A stretch of DNA of 12,464 nt from Thioalkalivibrio sp. (GCA_003555285.1 PWGH01000022.1:1-12464); one strand, 5' to 3'; shown: positions 1 through 7,250, counted from the first letter of the stretch. The notes: a model not told the origin generated them from the sequence alone. A program made the numbers and translations.

Positions 1-438
1 ACCGAGGAAAGCCGCTACATCACCCTGCTCGACGTTCAGCAACTGGTGCGCGCAGGCCACGAGGTCAAGGTGATCGATACCCAGAGCGGCGAGGACATCA
101 CGCGCGGGATCCTGATCCAGATCATCACCGAGCAGGAGGCCGGTGGCAATCCGATGTTCACCACCGAAACCCTGACACGCTTCATCCGGTTCTACGACGA
201 GTCGCTGCAAGACGCCTTCTCCAGCTTTCTCGACCAGAGCCTCGAGCTCTACGCCGATCAGCAGAAACGGATGCAGGCGCAGTTGAAGCACCTGGTGCCC
301 GGGGAGGCGGTCGAAGACTGGCAGGAACTGACGGAACGCAACATGGAACTCTGGCGGGAGATGCAGGACACCTTCTTTCGCTCAGCGGGCCTGCCCGGCA
401 CTCGGGCGGGCTCCCGGTCTCGGGACAAGGGCAAATAG
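1..438 (+). CDS. phaR: PHA synthesis repressor PhaR (5' end missing)
   Basis: Transcriptional repressor of polyhydroxyalkanoate (PHA) granule genes. In known family members it binds phasin promoters and is titrated off DNA by nascent granules. The frame is open from base 1 and ends at TAG 436-438, giving 145 visible residues. The first 15-20 residues of a typical PhaR, part of the DNA-binding domain, lie outside the window. Residues 5-46 (SRYITLLDVQQLV through DITRGILIQIITEQE) match the C-terminal part of the PHB/PHA-accumulation-regulator DNA-binding domain. Residues 52-95 (MFTTETLTRFIRFYDESL onward) match the second conserved domain, which in PhaR contacts granules. The tail is basic and probably disordered (RAGSRSRDKGK). 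A GTG at 46-48 is internal and not the start. The gene sits just upstream of a phasin gene and phaB, the expected context. Family assignment is confident; repression of this phaP is inferred from motifs downstream. Confidence 0.93.
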   Translation, partial: TEESRYITLLDVQQLVRAGHEVKVIDTQSGEDITRGILIQIITEQEAGGNPMFTTETLTRFIRFYDESLQDAFSSFLDQSLELYADQQKRMQAQLKHLVPGEAVEDWQELTERNMELWREMQDTFFRSAGLPGTRAGSRSRDKGK

Positions 439-531
439 CCTGAAGCCCGCAGGCCGGGCCAATGCCCAGGAAAGCCGACCAGGGACATGGGCCAGGAAAA
501 TAGACCCGGGAAATGGCTTGGGGGAATAGAT

Positions 532-571
532 CGGGACGGTACCGGCCGGCCTCAAGCCACCCACCGTCCCG
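532..571 (+). terminator. Possible phaR terminator hairpin
   Basis: CGGGACGGT at 532-540 is perfectly complementary to ACCGTCCCG at 563-571: a 9-bp stem with a 22-base loop. No T-run follows, so intrinsic termination is uncertain. Its position, after phaR and just before the phasin -35 box, suits separation of the two transcription units. The rest of the 439-687 gap shows only loosely repeated AGGAAA-like words between 470 and 515. Confidence 0.35.
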
Positions 572-599
572 GATTCGGAAAACCGTTTACAGAAAGGCC

Positions 600-628
600 T
601 TGACAAGACAGATGGGTTCGCCTAGTCT
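600..628 (+). promoter_or_regulatory. Sigma70-like promoter of the phasin gene
   Basis: A perfect -35 hexamer TTGACA (600-605) is followed after 17 bases by TAGTCT (623-628). TAGTCT matches the -10 consensus at its three most conserved positions (TA...T). Transcription would start near 635-636, giving a leader of about 50 bases before the phaP ATG at 688. The location in the gap between phaR and phaP is what an independently regulated, highly expressed phasin gene would need. The assignment is by inspection only. Confidence 0.6.
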
Positions 629-639
629 CCTATCCATGC

Positions 640-648
640 TGCACTGCA
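640..648 (+). promoter_or_regulatory. Candidate PhaR operator at the phaP start site
   Basis: TGCA-C-TGCA is a 9-base palindrome lying 4-12 bases after the predicted transcription start, where a bound repressor would block initiation. Just upstream the sequence reads TGC (637-639), making a TGC-rich run at 637-648. CACTGC (642-647) is also inversely repeated as GCAGTG (660-665). TGC/GCA-rich sites have been reported for PhaR of other bacteria; binding here is inference. Confidence 0.45.
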
Positions 649-687
649 CCAATTCCAGGGCAGTGGCACCTTTCGGAGAATACACTC

Positions 688-1179
688 ATGCAAAACCAAG
701 TCTTCAACGTCTACAATGAAATGGTTCAGGACAACTTCGAGACCCTGCGTCGCCTGGGCGAGATCAACATGCGGACTGGAGAGCGGTTGGTCGAGCAGCA
801 ACTCGAACTGACCAACACCATGATCGAGTCCGGCGCCAAGAGCATGGAAATGTTCAGCAAGGCGCGCGGTTATCAGGAACTGCTGAACACCGCCAAGCTG
901 GGTCAGGATGCCGGCGAGCAGTACATGAAAACCTATCGCAACACCGTGGAAGTGCTGGCCGAGGCCCGCGATTCGATGGCCGACGTCATCGAGAAGCAGA
1001 TGGAATCTGCCCAGAAGAAGGCCAAGGAGGCCGGTGATTCGGCGGCCCAGATGATGGACGAACAGATGCAGAAGGCGCAGGCCGCCGGTGAGCAGATGAA
1101 GAAGGGCACCGAGGCAGCCAACGAGGAAGCCAGAAAAGGCGCGGAATCGGCGACCGAAAAGGCCGCCGGCAGGAAGTAG
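688..1179 (+). CDS. phaP: Phasin (PHA granule-associated protein)
   Basis: A small amphipathic protein that coats PHA granules and controls their size and number. The 163 residues have no signal peptide or membrane segment. Residues 5-105 are the helical phasin domain (VYNEMVQDNFETLRRLGEIN, then LVEQQLELTNTMIESG), resembling the Phasin_2 family. Residues 108-163 are an Ala/Lys/Glu/Gln-rich helical tail with an approximate 11-residue period: AGEQMKKGTEA (133-143), ANEEARKGAES (144-154), ATEKAAGRK (155-163). The start ATG is preceded by GGAG (675-678) at 9-base spacing. It lies between phaR and phaB and has its own predicted promoter and candidate PhaR operator, so derepression as granules form is the likely control. 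Family call is confident. The symbol phaP is the usual generic name, and paralogues may exist elsewhere. Confidence 0.9.
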   Translation: MQNQVFNVYNEMVQDNFETLRRLGEINMRTGERLVEQQLELTNTMIESGAKSMEMFSKARGYQELLNTAKLGQDAGEQYMKTYRNTVEVLAEARDSMADVIEKQMESAQKKAKEAGDSAAQMMDEQMQKAQAAGEQMKKGTEAANEEARKGAESATEKAAGRK

Positions 1180-1203
1180 TTTTAGCTGGAAGTAAGTACA
1201 GGG

Positions 1204-1219
1204 GACGGTTTCGGCCGTC
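1204..1219 (+). other. Short hairpin with UUCG-type loop after phaP
   Basis: GACGGT (1204-1209) pairs with GCCGTC (1214-1219), closing a TTCG loop (1210-1213). The innermost pair is a T-G wobble. It lies 24 bases after the phasin stop. No T-run follows, so it may be a 3'-end stabiliser or processing site rather than a terminator. Confidence 0.3.
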
Positions 1220-1245
1220 GCCTTAACCATCACGAACCAGCCGGG

Positions 1246-1279
1246 AACTGCCGCTGCAGGCCAATCTGCAGCGGCAGTT
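1246..1279 (+). promoter_or_regulatory. Perfect 14-bp hairpin with paired CTGC-N4-GCAG motifs before phaB
   Basis: AACTGCCGCTGCAG (1246-1259) is exactly complementary to CTGCAGCGGCAGTT (1266-1279) across the loop GCCAAT. Each arm contains CTGC-N4-GCAG, at 1248-1259 and at 1266-1277. This resembles the CTGC-N3/4-GCAG element reported for PhaR of alphaproteobacteria. The element ends 28 bases before the phaB ATG. It may be an attenuator or RNA stabiliser between phaP and phaB, a pair of PhaR operators, or both. Only TTA follows, so it is a poor intrinsic terminator. Confidence 0.5.
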
Positions 1280-1307
1280 ATCCCATGGCGGCAACGAAGG
1301 AGGATGC

Positions 1308-2054
1308 ATGGCAGAACGTATAGCGTTGGTGACGGGCGGCATCGGAGGCATCGGGTCGGCCATCTGTAGCGAATTGGCCGGCAAGGGCTTCAAGGTCGTC
1401 GCTGGATACTACCCGGCCGAAAAGGATCTGGCCGAAGCCTGGCAGCAGAAACAGCGGGACGCGGGTCTGGAATTCGAGATCGCCTCGGGTGACGTGGCCT
1501 CCTATGAATCCAGCCAGGCGATGATCCAGGACATCGAGGCCCGGGTGGGCCCGATCGATGTCCTGATCAACTGCGCGGGCATCACCCGCGACAAGTCCTT
1601 CCGCAAGATGCAGCCGGACCAGTGGCGAGCGGTGATCAGCACCAACCTCGACAGCATCTTCAATGTCACCCATCAGGTGGTCGGTGGCATGGTCGAGCGC
1701 GGCTGGGGCCGCATCGTCAATATCTCCTCGGTGAACGGACAACGCGGCCAGTTTGGCCAGACCAACTACTCCGCGGCCAAGGCCGGCGCCCATGGCTTCA
1801 CGATGGCCCTGGCCCAGGAGGTCGCCCGCAAGGGCGTGACCGTGAACACCGTCTCCCCCGGCTATATCGCCACCGAGATGACCGATAAGATGGCCGACGA
1901 CGTCCGCGATCAGATCGTCGCCCAGGTGCCGATGGCCCGTCTCGGGACACCGGCCGAAGTGGCCTATCTGGTCGGGGTCTTTTGCGACGATCGCGCCGCC
2001 TACATCACCGGTGCGAACTACGAGTTGAACGGTGGCTTGTACATGAGCTTCTGA
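1308..2054 (+). CDS. phaB: Acetoacetyl-CoA reductase, NADPH-dependent
   Basis: Reduces acetoacetyl-CoA to (R)-3-hydroxybutyryl-CoA, the monomer used by PHA synthase. It is a cytoplasmic short-chain dehydrogenase of 248 residues, the usual length. The glycine-rich cofactor motif TGGIGGIG is at 9-16 and NCAG at 88-91. The catalytic set is N113, S141 (in NISSVNG), Y154 and K158 (in NYSAAKAG). The segment VNGQRGQFGQTNYS (142-155) is near-identical to that of characterised PhaB proteins and separates it from FabG, the main alternative. The start has a strong Shine-Dalgarno AAGGAGG (1297-1303). The gene follows the phasin gene at 128 bp; the gap has the CTGC-N4-GCAG hairpin and no convincing promoter. 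It is therefore probably read from the phasin promoter, possibly at a reduced level. Confidence 0.95.
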   Translation: MAERIALVTGGIGGIGSAICSELAGKGFKVVAGYYPAEKDLAEAWQQKQRDAGLEFEIASGDVASYESSQAMIQDIEARVGPIDVLINCAGITRDKSFRKMQPDQWRAVISTNLDSIFNVTHQVVGGMVERGWGRIVNISSVNGQRGQFGQTNYSAAKAGAHGFTMALAQEVARKGVTVNTVSPGYIATEMTDKMADDVRDQIVAQVPMARLGTPAEVAYLVGVFCDDRAAYITGANYELNGGLYMSF

Positions 2055-2064
2055 CCTTTCCAAT

Positions 2065-2105
2065 CCCGGGGCGGTGTTTCCATAGCCCAGGAGCACCGCT
2101 TTGGG
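2065..2105 (+). terminator. Probable phaB terminator hairpin
   Basis: Bases 2065-2077 can pair with 2093-2105 in RNA. CCC-GGG-GCGGTG-T meets G-CACCGC-TTT-GGG, with a 6-bp Watson-Crick core, four G-U pairs and three outer G-C pairs, around a 15-base loop. It begins 11 bases after the phaB stop. The only T-rich part (TTT 2100-2102) is inside the stem, so efficiency is uncertain. Confidence 0.45.
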
Positions 2106-2119
2106 ACGGCTGGACATGC

Positions 2120-2165
2120 GTTAGCGGGCTAACACTGGTCCCGGACACAGGCTATGATCGTTAGC
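2120..2165 (+). promoter_or_regulatory. GTTAGC repeats and possible mltF promoter
   Basis: GTTAGC occurs at 2120-2125, inverted (GCTAAC) at 2128-2133, and again direct at 2160-2165, 40 bases after the first. Within this lies a promoter-like pair: CTAACA (2129-2134, 4 of 6 matches to -35), an 18-base spacer and TATGAT (2153-2158, 5 of 6 matches to -10). If real, transcription would begin near 2165. That is after the first ATG (2154) and just before the in-frame ATG at 2169. Weak, inspection-only evidence. Confidence 0.25.
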
Positions 2166-3644
2166 CTGATGCGCTGGCCCATTCATCTTCGTCCCCGCAC
2201 CCCGTTGATACGCCGAATCGAGATCGGCGTCTTTTTGTTTTTGTTGGGCGTGATTGCGGTCTGGGCCTGGCATCATAAACCCTCGGCCCTGGACCAAGCC
2301 CTGTTCAAACAGGAACTGCGGGTCGCGCTGGTCAGCCAACCGCATGATCGGATTCCGGTCGATGCCGGTGAGGACGCCGATCCCTTCGAGTTGGTGCTCT
2401 TGCGCGGCTTGGCCGAGCAGATCGGCGCGCGCTTGAGCCTGCGCACGGTCGCCGGCCCGGATGAGGCCTACCGATTGTTGCGCGCCCGGCGGGTCGATAT
2501 CGCAGCCGGTCTCCTGCTGGCGCCCCAGAACGAGCCCGCGATCGCCGTGGGACCGGAGATCCTGCCGGTCCGGCAGAACCTGGTGTCCTGGCAGCGAACG
2601 GCGCACGATCGCTCGCCCCCCGGCACTCACGCCGCCAGCGATCCTGAGCGCTCGGCGCCGCGCATCGGCATCACCTTCCCCCCCGCCGCCGTCGATGACG
2701 CACTGCGCCTGGCCGCCACGGGCGACTCGAACCGCCCTGTGGAATGGATCCCCCACACCGACACCCTGGCATTGGTCGCGGCCCTGCAGCAGGGCCAGAT
2801 CGATTATGCGGTCTTGATCTCACTGGAATTGAGCCGGCTGCGCCGGGTCCATCCGGAACTGCGCTTGACCGCGGAGGCCGCGCAGGCCGACGCGGTCGTC
2901 TGGTTGTTCTCCTCCGGTTTCGATCAAAGCCTGATGCAGGCGGCGCAGCAGCACCTCGAGGAGCTGCGCGCCAGCCGAGCCTTCGAACGGCTCGTGGATC
3001 GGTCCTTCGGGCACCTGGAGATCCATGATCGGGTCGACGGCATCACCTTCGCCCGCACCCTCGCTGCCCGCCTCGGCGCGCTTCGACCCCTGTTCGAAGA
3101 CGTGGCCGAAACCTACGGACTGGACTGGCGTTTTCTGGCGGCGGTCAGCTATCAGGAATCCCTCTGGGATCCCGAGGCGGTGTCGGTCACGGGCGTGCGT
3201 GGCTTGATGATGCTGACCCAGGTGACCGCAGCGTCCCTGGGGGTGACGGACCGCACCGATCCCTTCCAGAGCGTCGACGGCGGCGCCCGCTACGTGTTGC
3301 AGATGCAGGCCCGCCTGCCCGAGGACATCACCGAACCGGACCGGACCTGGATGGCCCTGGCCGCCTACAACGTCGGTCTCGGCCATCTGCTCGATGCCCG
3401 AAGGCTGACCGCGGCCGATGGCGCAGACCCCAATCTCTGGCTGGACGTAATGGCCCGACTGCCCCGGCTCGCCGAACGCGAATGGCACGAGCAGACGCGC
3501 CATGGGTATGCGCGGGGCTGGGAACCGGTCACCTACGTGCAGAACATCCGCAGCTACTACGACTGGCTGGTGCAGCTGTTTCCGCACCCGGAGGACCACA
3601 GCCGTCCCAGCCCACTGTATCTCGGCATCCCCCTCACCCTGTGA
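2154..3644 (+). CDS. mltF: Membrane-bound lytic murein transglycosylase F
   Basis: Cleaves the MurNAc-GlcNAc bond of peptidoglycan to form 1,6-anhydro ends. It acts at the cell envelope, held by an N-terminal membrane segment. The 496 residues compare with about 518 in E. coli MltF. Residues 23-40 are a hydrophobic anchor (EIGVFLFLLGVIAVWAW). Residues 52-290 are a periplasmic solute-binding-type (SBP_bac_3-like) module. Residues 305-475 are the SLT catalytic domain, with probable catalytic E335 in SYQESLWDPEAVSVTGVRG, LMMLTQ at 351-356, AAYNVGLGH at 403-411 and YVQNIRSYYDWL at 461-472. The start is the first ATG, with a weak ribosome site; ATG 2169 (residue 6) is a plausible alternative. It converges on tadA with a 16-base gap. 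mltF-tadA adjacency occurs in other gammaproteobacteria, so this may be a retained syntenic pair. Confidence 0.9.
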   Translation: MIVSLMRWPIHLRPRTPLIRRIEIGVFLFLLGVIAVWAWHHKPSALDQALFKQELRVALVSQPHDRIPVDAGEDADPFELVLLRGLAEQIGARLSLRTVAGPDEAYRLLRARRVDIAAGLLLAPQNEPAIAVGPEILPVRQNLVSWQRTAHDRSPPGTHAASDPERSAPRIGITFPPAAVDDALRLAATGDSNRPVEWIPHTDTLALVAALQQGQIDYAVLISLELSRLRRVHPELRLTAEAAQADAVVWLFSSGFDQSLMQAAQQHLEELRASRAFERLVDRSFGHLEIHDRVDGITFARTLAARLGALRPLFEDVAETYGLDWRFLAAVSYQESLWDPEAVSVTGVRGLMMLTQVTAASLGVTDRTDPFQSVDGGARYVLQMQARLPEDITEPDRTWMALAAYNVGLGHLLDARRLTAADGADPNLWLDVMARLPRLAEREWHEQTRHGYARGWEPVTYVQNIRSYYDWLVQLFPHPEDHSRPSPLYLGIPLTL

Positions 3645-3663
3645 CCGGGCCGACGCCCGGTCA
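3642..3663. terminator. Bidirectional hairpin built from both stop codons
   Basis: The 22 bases form a perfect 9-bp stem (3642-3650 with 3655-3663) with loop CGAC. The outer three base pairs are the mltF TGA (3642-3644) and the tadA TGA on the opposite strand (plus-strand TCA 3661-3663). It fills the whole convergent gap, so transcripts from both sides would end in or run through this hairpin. There is no T-run on either side. A GC-rich stem-only terminator or 3'-end protector is likely. Confidence 0.55.
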
Positions 3664-4170
3664 ACCGCGTCCCCGGCGCGCGCGGAAAAAAGTGCGCAGT
3701 TGTTCTGCGGCGCGCTCCCGCGCCACGCCGCCGGTCACCACGATGCGGTGGTTGTGCGAGGGATGGGCCACCAGGTCCAACGCACTGCCCGCCGCTCCGG
3801 TGCGCGGGTCGGCGGCCCCGTAGACCAGCCGGGACACCCGCGCGTGAATCATCGCACCCACGCACATCGGACACGGTTCCAGGGTCACATACAGAGTCGT
3901 TCCCGGCAGCCGGTAGTTGTCGAGGCGCTGAGCGGCCTCGCGCAACACGCGGATCTCCGCGTGCGCGGTCGGATCCCGCTCGCCGATCGGGGCATTGTGC
4001 GCCTGCGCGAGGCACCGCCCTTCATGCACCAGGACCGCACCCACCGGCACCTCGCCGGCACTAGCCCCACGGGCCGCGCATTCCAGGGCCACGGCCATCC
4101 AATGTTCATCGACCACCGGGTCGATGGGGGCCTCCGCGGCGATCGGCCGCCCAGGCCTGGACGGTGCCAT
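3661..4170 (-). CDS. tadA: tRNA(Arg)-specific adenosine deaminase TadA
   Basis: Deaminates A34 to inosine in the ACG anticodon of tRNA-Arg, allowing CGU, CGC and CGA to be read; it is essential in E. coli. The 169 residues match family length. Zinc site and catalysis: H70 and E72 in DPTAHAEIRVL, C100 and C103 in TLEPCPMCVGAMIHARV. Other conserved parts are EVPVGAVLV (40-48), NYRL (85-88), GAADPRTGAAGS (118-129) and HPSHNHR (136-142). The frame stays open upstream, but that part lies over the peroxidase gene in another frame and has no TadA similarity, so the ATG at 4170 is chosen. It starts 11 bases after the peroxidase stop (4182) with little visible Shine-Dalgarno. It is the last gene of the minus-strand operon and depends on read-through or a promoter inside the upstream gene. 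Confidence 0.93.
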   Translation of the reverse strand: MAPSRPGRPIAAEAPIDPVVDEHWMAVALECAARGASAGEVPVGAVLVHEGRCLAQAHNAPIGERDPTAHAEIRVLREAAQRLDNYRLPGTTLYVTLEPCPMCVGAMIHARVSRLVYGAADPRTGAAGSALDLVAHPSHNHRIVVTGGVARERAAEQLRTFFRARRGRG

Positions 4171-4181
4171 CGGGATGCGGG

Positions 4182-4738
<557 letters not shown>

Positions 4739-4739
<1 letters not shown>

Positions 4740-5368
4740 CACTCATACTCCTGCAAACGGCGCTCGAGATCCTCGAGCAATTCGGCCAACGCGGACGACA
4801 GAGCCGCGACCAGGGCATCGGGCGAGCGCGAAGCCATCGGGGCATGACGCTCCAGTTCCAGCAGCCGCTGGCGCTGATCGCTCCTGGCCAGCACCCGCAA
4901 ACCGATACGCGCCGTACCCGGTCCCTCCCCTTCCAGATCACCATGGAAGGCGGTCACCAGCACGTCGAGTTGCTGCACCGCGGGCTGCGCTCGGGCATGG
5001 GCGACCAGCGTCACCGGACCCTCGGCGCGGATCCAACGCTCCCGCAGCAACTGCTCGACCTGTTCCCGCGGACTCAGAAACCATTCGTTATAGAAATCCG
5101 ACTCGTAACGATGCCCACCGAGGCGGTAGACCAGCCCCTTGCCGGCAAAGGCCGGAGCGACCCGGACCGACTCCAGCGTGACCGGAATCGGTGCCGCAAC
5201 CGGGGCGCGCGCGTCGACAACCGACATCGCCGCTGGCGGGCCGGTGTCCGGCACCTCGAGCAAGAACCAGGCGCGGTCCACGGCCGGGCGCTCAGGCACC
5301 AGGGTGCAGCCGCTGGCCAGGCCGAAGAGCAGCACCAGAAACAGCCCGCGGGTCAGGCCGGTCTTCAT
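4739..5368 (-). CDS. PqiC-type outer-membrane lipoprotein of an MCE transport system
   Basis: ABC-type transport auxiliary lipoprotein (ABC_trans_aux/DUF330, the PqiC family), predicted to sit on the inner face of the outer membrane and receive the tip of the MCE protein. It has 209 residues. A signal sequence at 1-20 ends in lipobox LASGC with lipidated C21. Residue +2 is Thr, not Asp, consistent with Lol sorting to the outer membrane. The mature part begins with a short PERPAVDRAWFLLEVP stretch. Conserved-looking features include VRVAPAFAGKGLVYRLGGHRYE and YNEWFLSPREQVEQLLRE, typical of the family. The C-terminus is a Leu/Glu-rich helix (about 185-209). ATG 5368 overlaps the MCE gene's TGA by one base (TGATG), with AGAGG 8 bases upstream: tight translational coupling. 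Family is confident; no specific gene name is justified. Confidence 0.88.
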
Positions 5369-6384
5369 CAGCGGTTCCTCTCGATGGTGCTGCGCGGGGG
5401 TGGCGATCCAAAGATCGCGCCGGCCGGATCGCGTCGGGCGTCCTCGCTCAACGAGCGCAGGCTGGTGGTCGCGGCCTGCAGGTCGTTCAGGGTCTCGGTC
5501 AGCGTCTGTTCGTTGATCTCGAGGCCGCGATCCATGCGCTCCAGGATCGCCTCGACCTGGGCGACCAGGCGGCCGATATCGGCCTGTTCCAGCGTCTGGC
5601 GCACGGCCTGCAACGTGGCCCGGGTCTCGCCGGCGAGCGCCTGGGTATCGGGCCCCTGCAACAACTGCTCGGCCGTCTGCATCACCTGCTGGCTCTGGAC
5701 CACGGTCAGGCGCATCTGCTCCAGCAGTTCCTCGCCCTGCCGGCTCAAGGCATGGGTATCAAAGCCCGAGGCCGTGCGCTCCAGGGTCACCATCAGGGAG
5801 ATCGCACTGTCGATGACCCCCTCGATATCCAGCAGATCGATCCGACGCAGCACCCGCTCCGCGTACTCGATAAATTGCGTCGCAATGCTCGGGGCCGACG
5901 GGATATAGACGTTTTCCGGTTCCCAGGCGATCGGCAACGCCGGATGCGCATCCGGGTCCAGGAAATCCAGCTCCAGGTAGTTGATCCCGGTGATGCCCTG
6001 GGCCGCCATGCGGATGCGCAGGCCACGCTCGATGAAGGGTTCCAACAGGGCCTCGCTGAACATGCTCTCCCGCACGTTGGAGGCGAAACGTTCCGGCCGC
6101 AGACGTCCCTCCACCATCACGTAGCGTTTGCGCTCCACCGGCGGGACGTCGGCCTGGTATTCCACCGAGGTGAAGGTCAGGTTGGTGACCTCACCGATGT
6201 TCACGCCGCGGAACTTGATCGGCGCCCCCACGTCCAGGCCCTGAATTGAGCCGTCGATATACGTCTCCATCGCGGTGCTCGGGCGCAGCAGGGTTCCGGT
6301 GCCCATCACCGTCAGCACGATGATCAACGTCACCACGGCCCCGATGATGAACAAACCCAAACGAAAATGATGCGCGGCATTCAT
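5368..6384 (-). CDS. MCE (MlaD-type) lipid-transport protein with long helical C-terminus
   Basis: Substrate-conducting subunit of an MCE ABC transporter moving lipids between the membranes. It has 338 residues against about 180 for E. coli MlaD. Residues 8-28 form a single N-terminal membrane anchor (RLGLFIIGAVVTLIIVLTVMG). Residues 39-142 are one MCE domain (ETYIDGSIQGLDVGAPIKFRG, then GLRIRMAAQGITGINYLEL). Residues 165-315 are mostly heptad-like helix rich in Leu, Glu and Gln. The end (316-338) is Pro-rich: RRDPAGAIFGSPPPR. The single MCE domain plus long helix resembles proteins that assemble a ring followed by a helical tube, as in PqiB or mycobacterial Mce, rather than a short MlaD. Start ATG 6384 overlaps the ATPase stop (ATGA), with AGAGG 10 bases upstream. 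The PqiC-type gene follows, supporting a conduit reaching the outer membrane. No MlaC-type carrier gene is present here. Confidence 0.9.
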   Translation of the reverse strand: MNAAHHFRLGLFIIGAVVTLIIVLTVMGTGTLLRPSTAMETYIDGSIQGLDVGAPIKFRGVNIGEVTNLTFTSVEYQADVPPVERKRYVMVEGRLRPERFASNVRESMFSEALLEPFIERGLRIRMAAQGITGINYLELDFLDPDAHPALPIAWEPENVYIPSAPSIATQFIEYAERVLRRIDLLDIEGVIDSAISLMVTLERTASGFDTHALSRQGEELLEQMRLTVVQSQQVMQTAEQLLQGPDTQALAGETRATLQAVRQTLEQADIGRLVAQVEAILERMDRGLEINEQTLTETLNDLQAATTSLRSLSEDARRDPAGAIFGSPPPRSTIERNR

Positions 6385-7238
6385 GCCGATTGGTCCTCTA
6401 TCACGCCCCGGCGCAGGAAACGGCGCACCCAGGGATGGTCGGCGGTGTCGCGCAGCTGCCGGGGATCCCCCTCGGCCACGATGGAGCGTGTTTCCTTGTC
6501 CAGCATAATGACCCGGTCGGCAATGGCAAAGATACTTTCCAATTCGTGGGTGACGATGACCAGGGTCATGCCGAGGCTCGCCGCCAGCCGCTGGATCAGC
6601 TGATCGAGTTCCGCCGAGGTGATCGGATCCAGCCCCGCCGAGGGTTCGTCCAGGAACAGCACCGCGGGATCCAGCGCCATCGCCCGGGCGATCGCCGCAC
6701 GCTTTTGCATGCCGCCGCTGATCTCCGCGGGCATGAAGTCACTGAACGCGCCCAGACCCACCAATTGGAGCTTCGCCCGTGCGATCGCGTTCATCGCCGC
6801 CAGCGGCAGCATCGTGTGCACCTCGAGCGGCAAGCGGACGTTCTCGAGCAGCGTCATCGAGCCGAACAAGGCCCCCATCTGATAGCTCACTCCGACCCGC
6901 TTGAGCAGGGTCTCGCGCTCGGTTCCTTCGGCCCGGCTCATGTCGATATCCTCGATCAGGATCTGCCCGGCCATCGGCGGGTACAGGCCGATCATGTGCT
7001 TGAGCAGCGTGCTCTTGCCGCTGCCCGAGCCACCGAGGATCACGAAGATCTCACCGGATTGCACCGTGAAATTCAGGTCTTCCATGATCACCATGGAGCC
7101 AAAACCCATGGTCAGACCCTGCACCCGGATGATCGGCCCGGAACGGTTCGGCCTGGAACTGTTGGGCCCGATACCGTTCTGCACGGCCTCGGGGCGGCGG
7201 GTCCCGTCCGGGGAAGGCTTCTGCTCCGCTGCGTTCAT
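6381..7238 (-). CDS. MlaF-type ATP-binding subunit of an MCE transporter
   Basis: Cytoplasmic ATPase that powers the MCE lipid transporter together with the STAS-MlaE permease. It has 285 residues. Walker A GGSGSGKST is at 69-77, the Q-loop YQMG at 119-122 and the signature ISGGMQKR at 173-180. SGGMQKR is typical of MCE-associated ATPases (MlaF, Ttg2A, Mkl). Walker B AVLFLDEP is at 192-199, the D-loop SAGLDP at 200-205 and switch H231 in VTHELES. Residues 1-35 are a Pro/Arg/Asn-rich extension before the usual domain start (IIRVQGLTMGFG). The true start could be internal, because no good Shine-Dalgarno precedes ATG 7238. The gene begins 12 bases after the permease stop and overlaps the MCE gene by four bases. 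Function is secure at family level; the substrate is probably phospholipid, by analogy with Mla. Confidence 0.93.
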   Translation of the reverse strand: MNAAEQKPSPDGTRRPEAVQNGIGPNSSRPNRSGPIIRVQGLTMGFGSMVIMEDLNFTVQSGEIFVILGGSGSGKSTLLKHMIGLYPPMAGQILIEDIDMSRAEGTERETLLKRVGVSYQMGALFGSMTLLENVRLPLEVHTMLPLAAMNAIARAKLQLVGLGAFSDFMPAEISGGMQKRAAIARAMALDPAVLFLDEPSAGLDPITSAELDQLIQRLAASLGMTLVIVTHELESIFAIADRVIMLDKETRSIVAEGDPRQLRDTADHPWVRRFLRRGVIEDQSA

Positions 7239-7250
7239 GGGCCGTTCGAC

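Noticed and set aside
532..571. Strong intrinsic terminator after phaR
   Set aside because: The 9-bp stem is real but has a 22-base loop and no U-tract. Kept only as a low-confidence feature.
622..1233. Open frame on the minus strand opposite phaP
   Set aside because: Antisense of a clear phasin gene with a good ribosome site. The product is Leu/His/Gly-rich with no recognisable domain.
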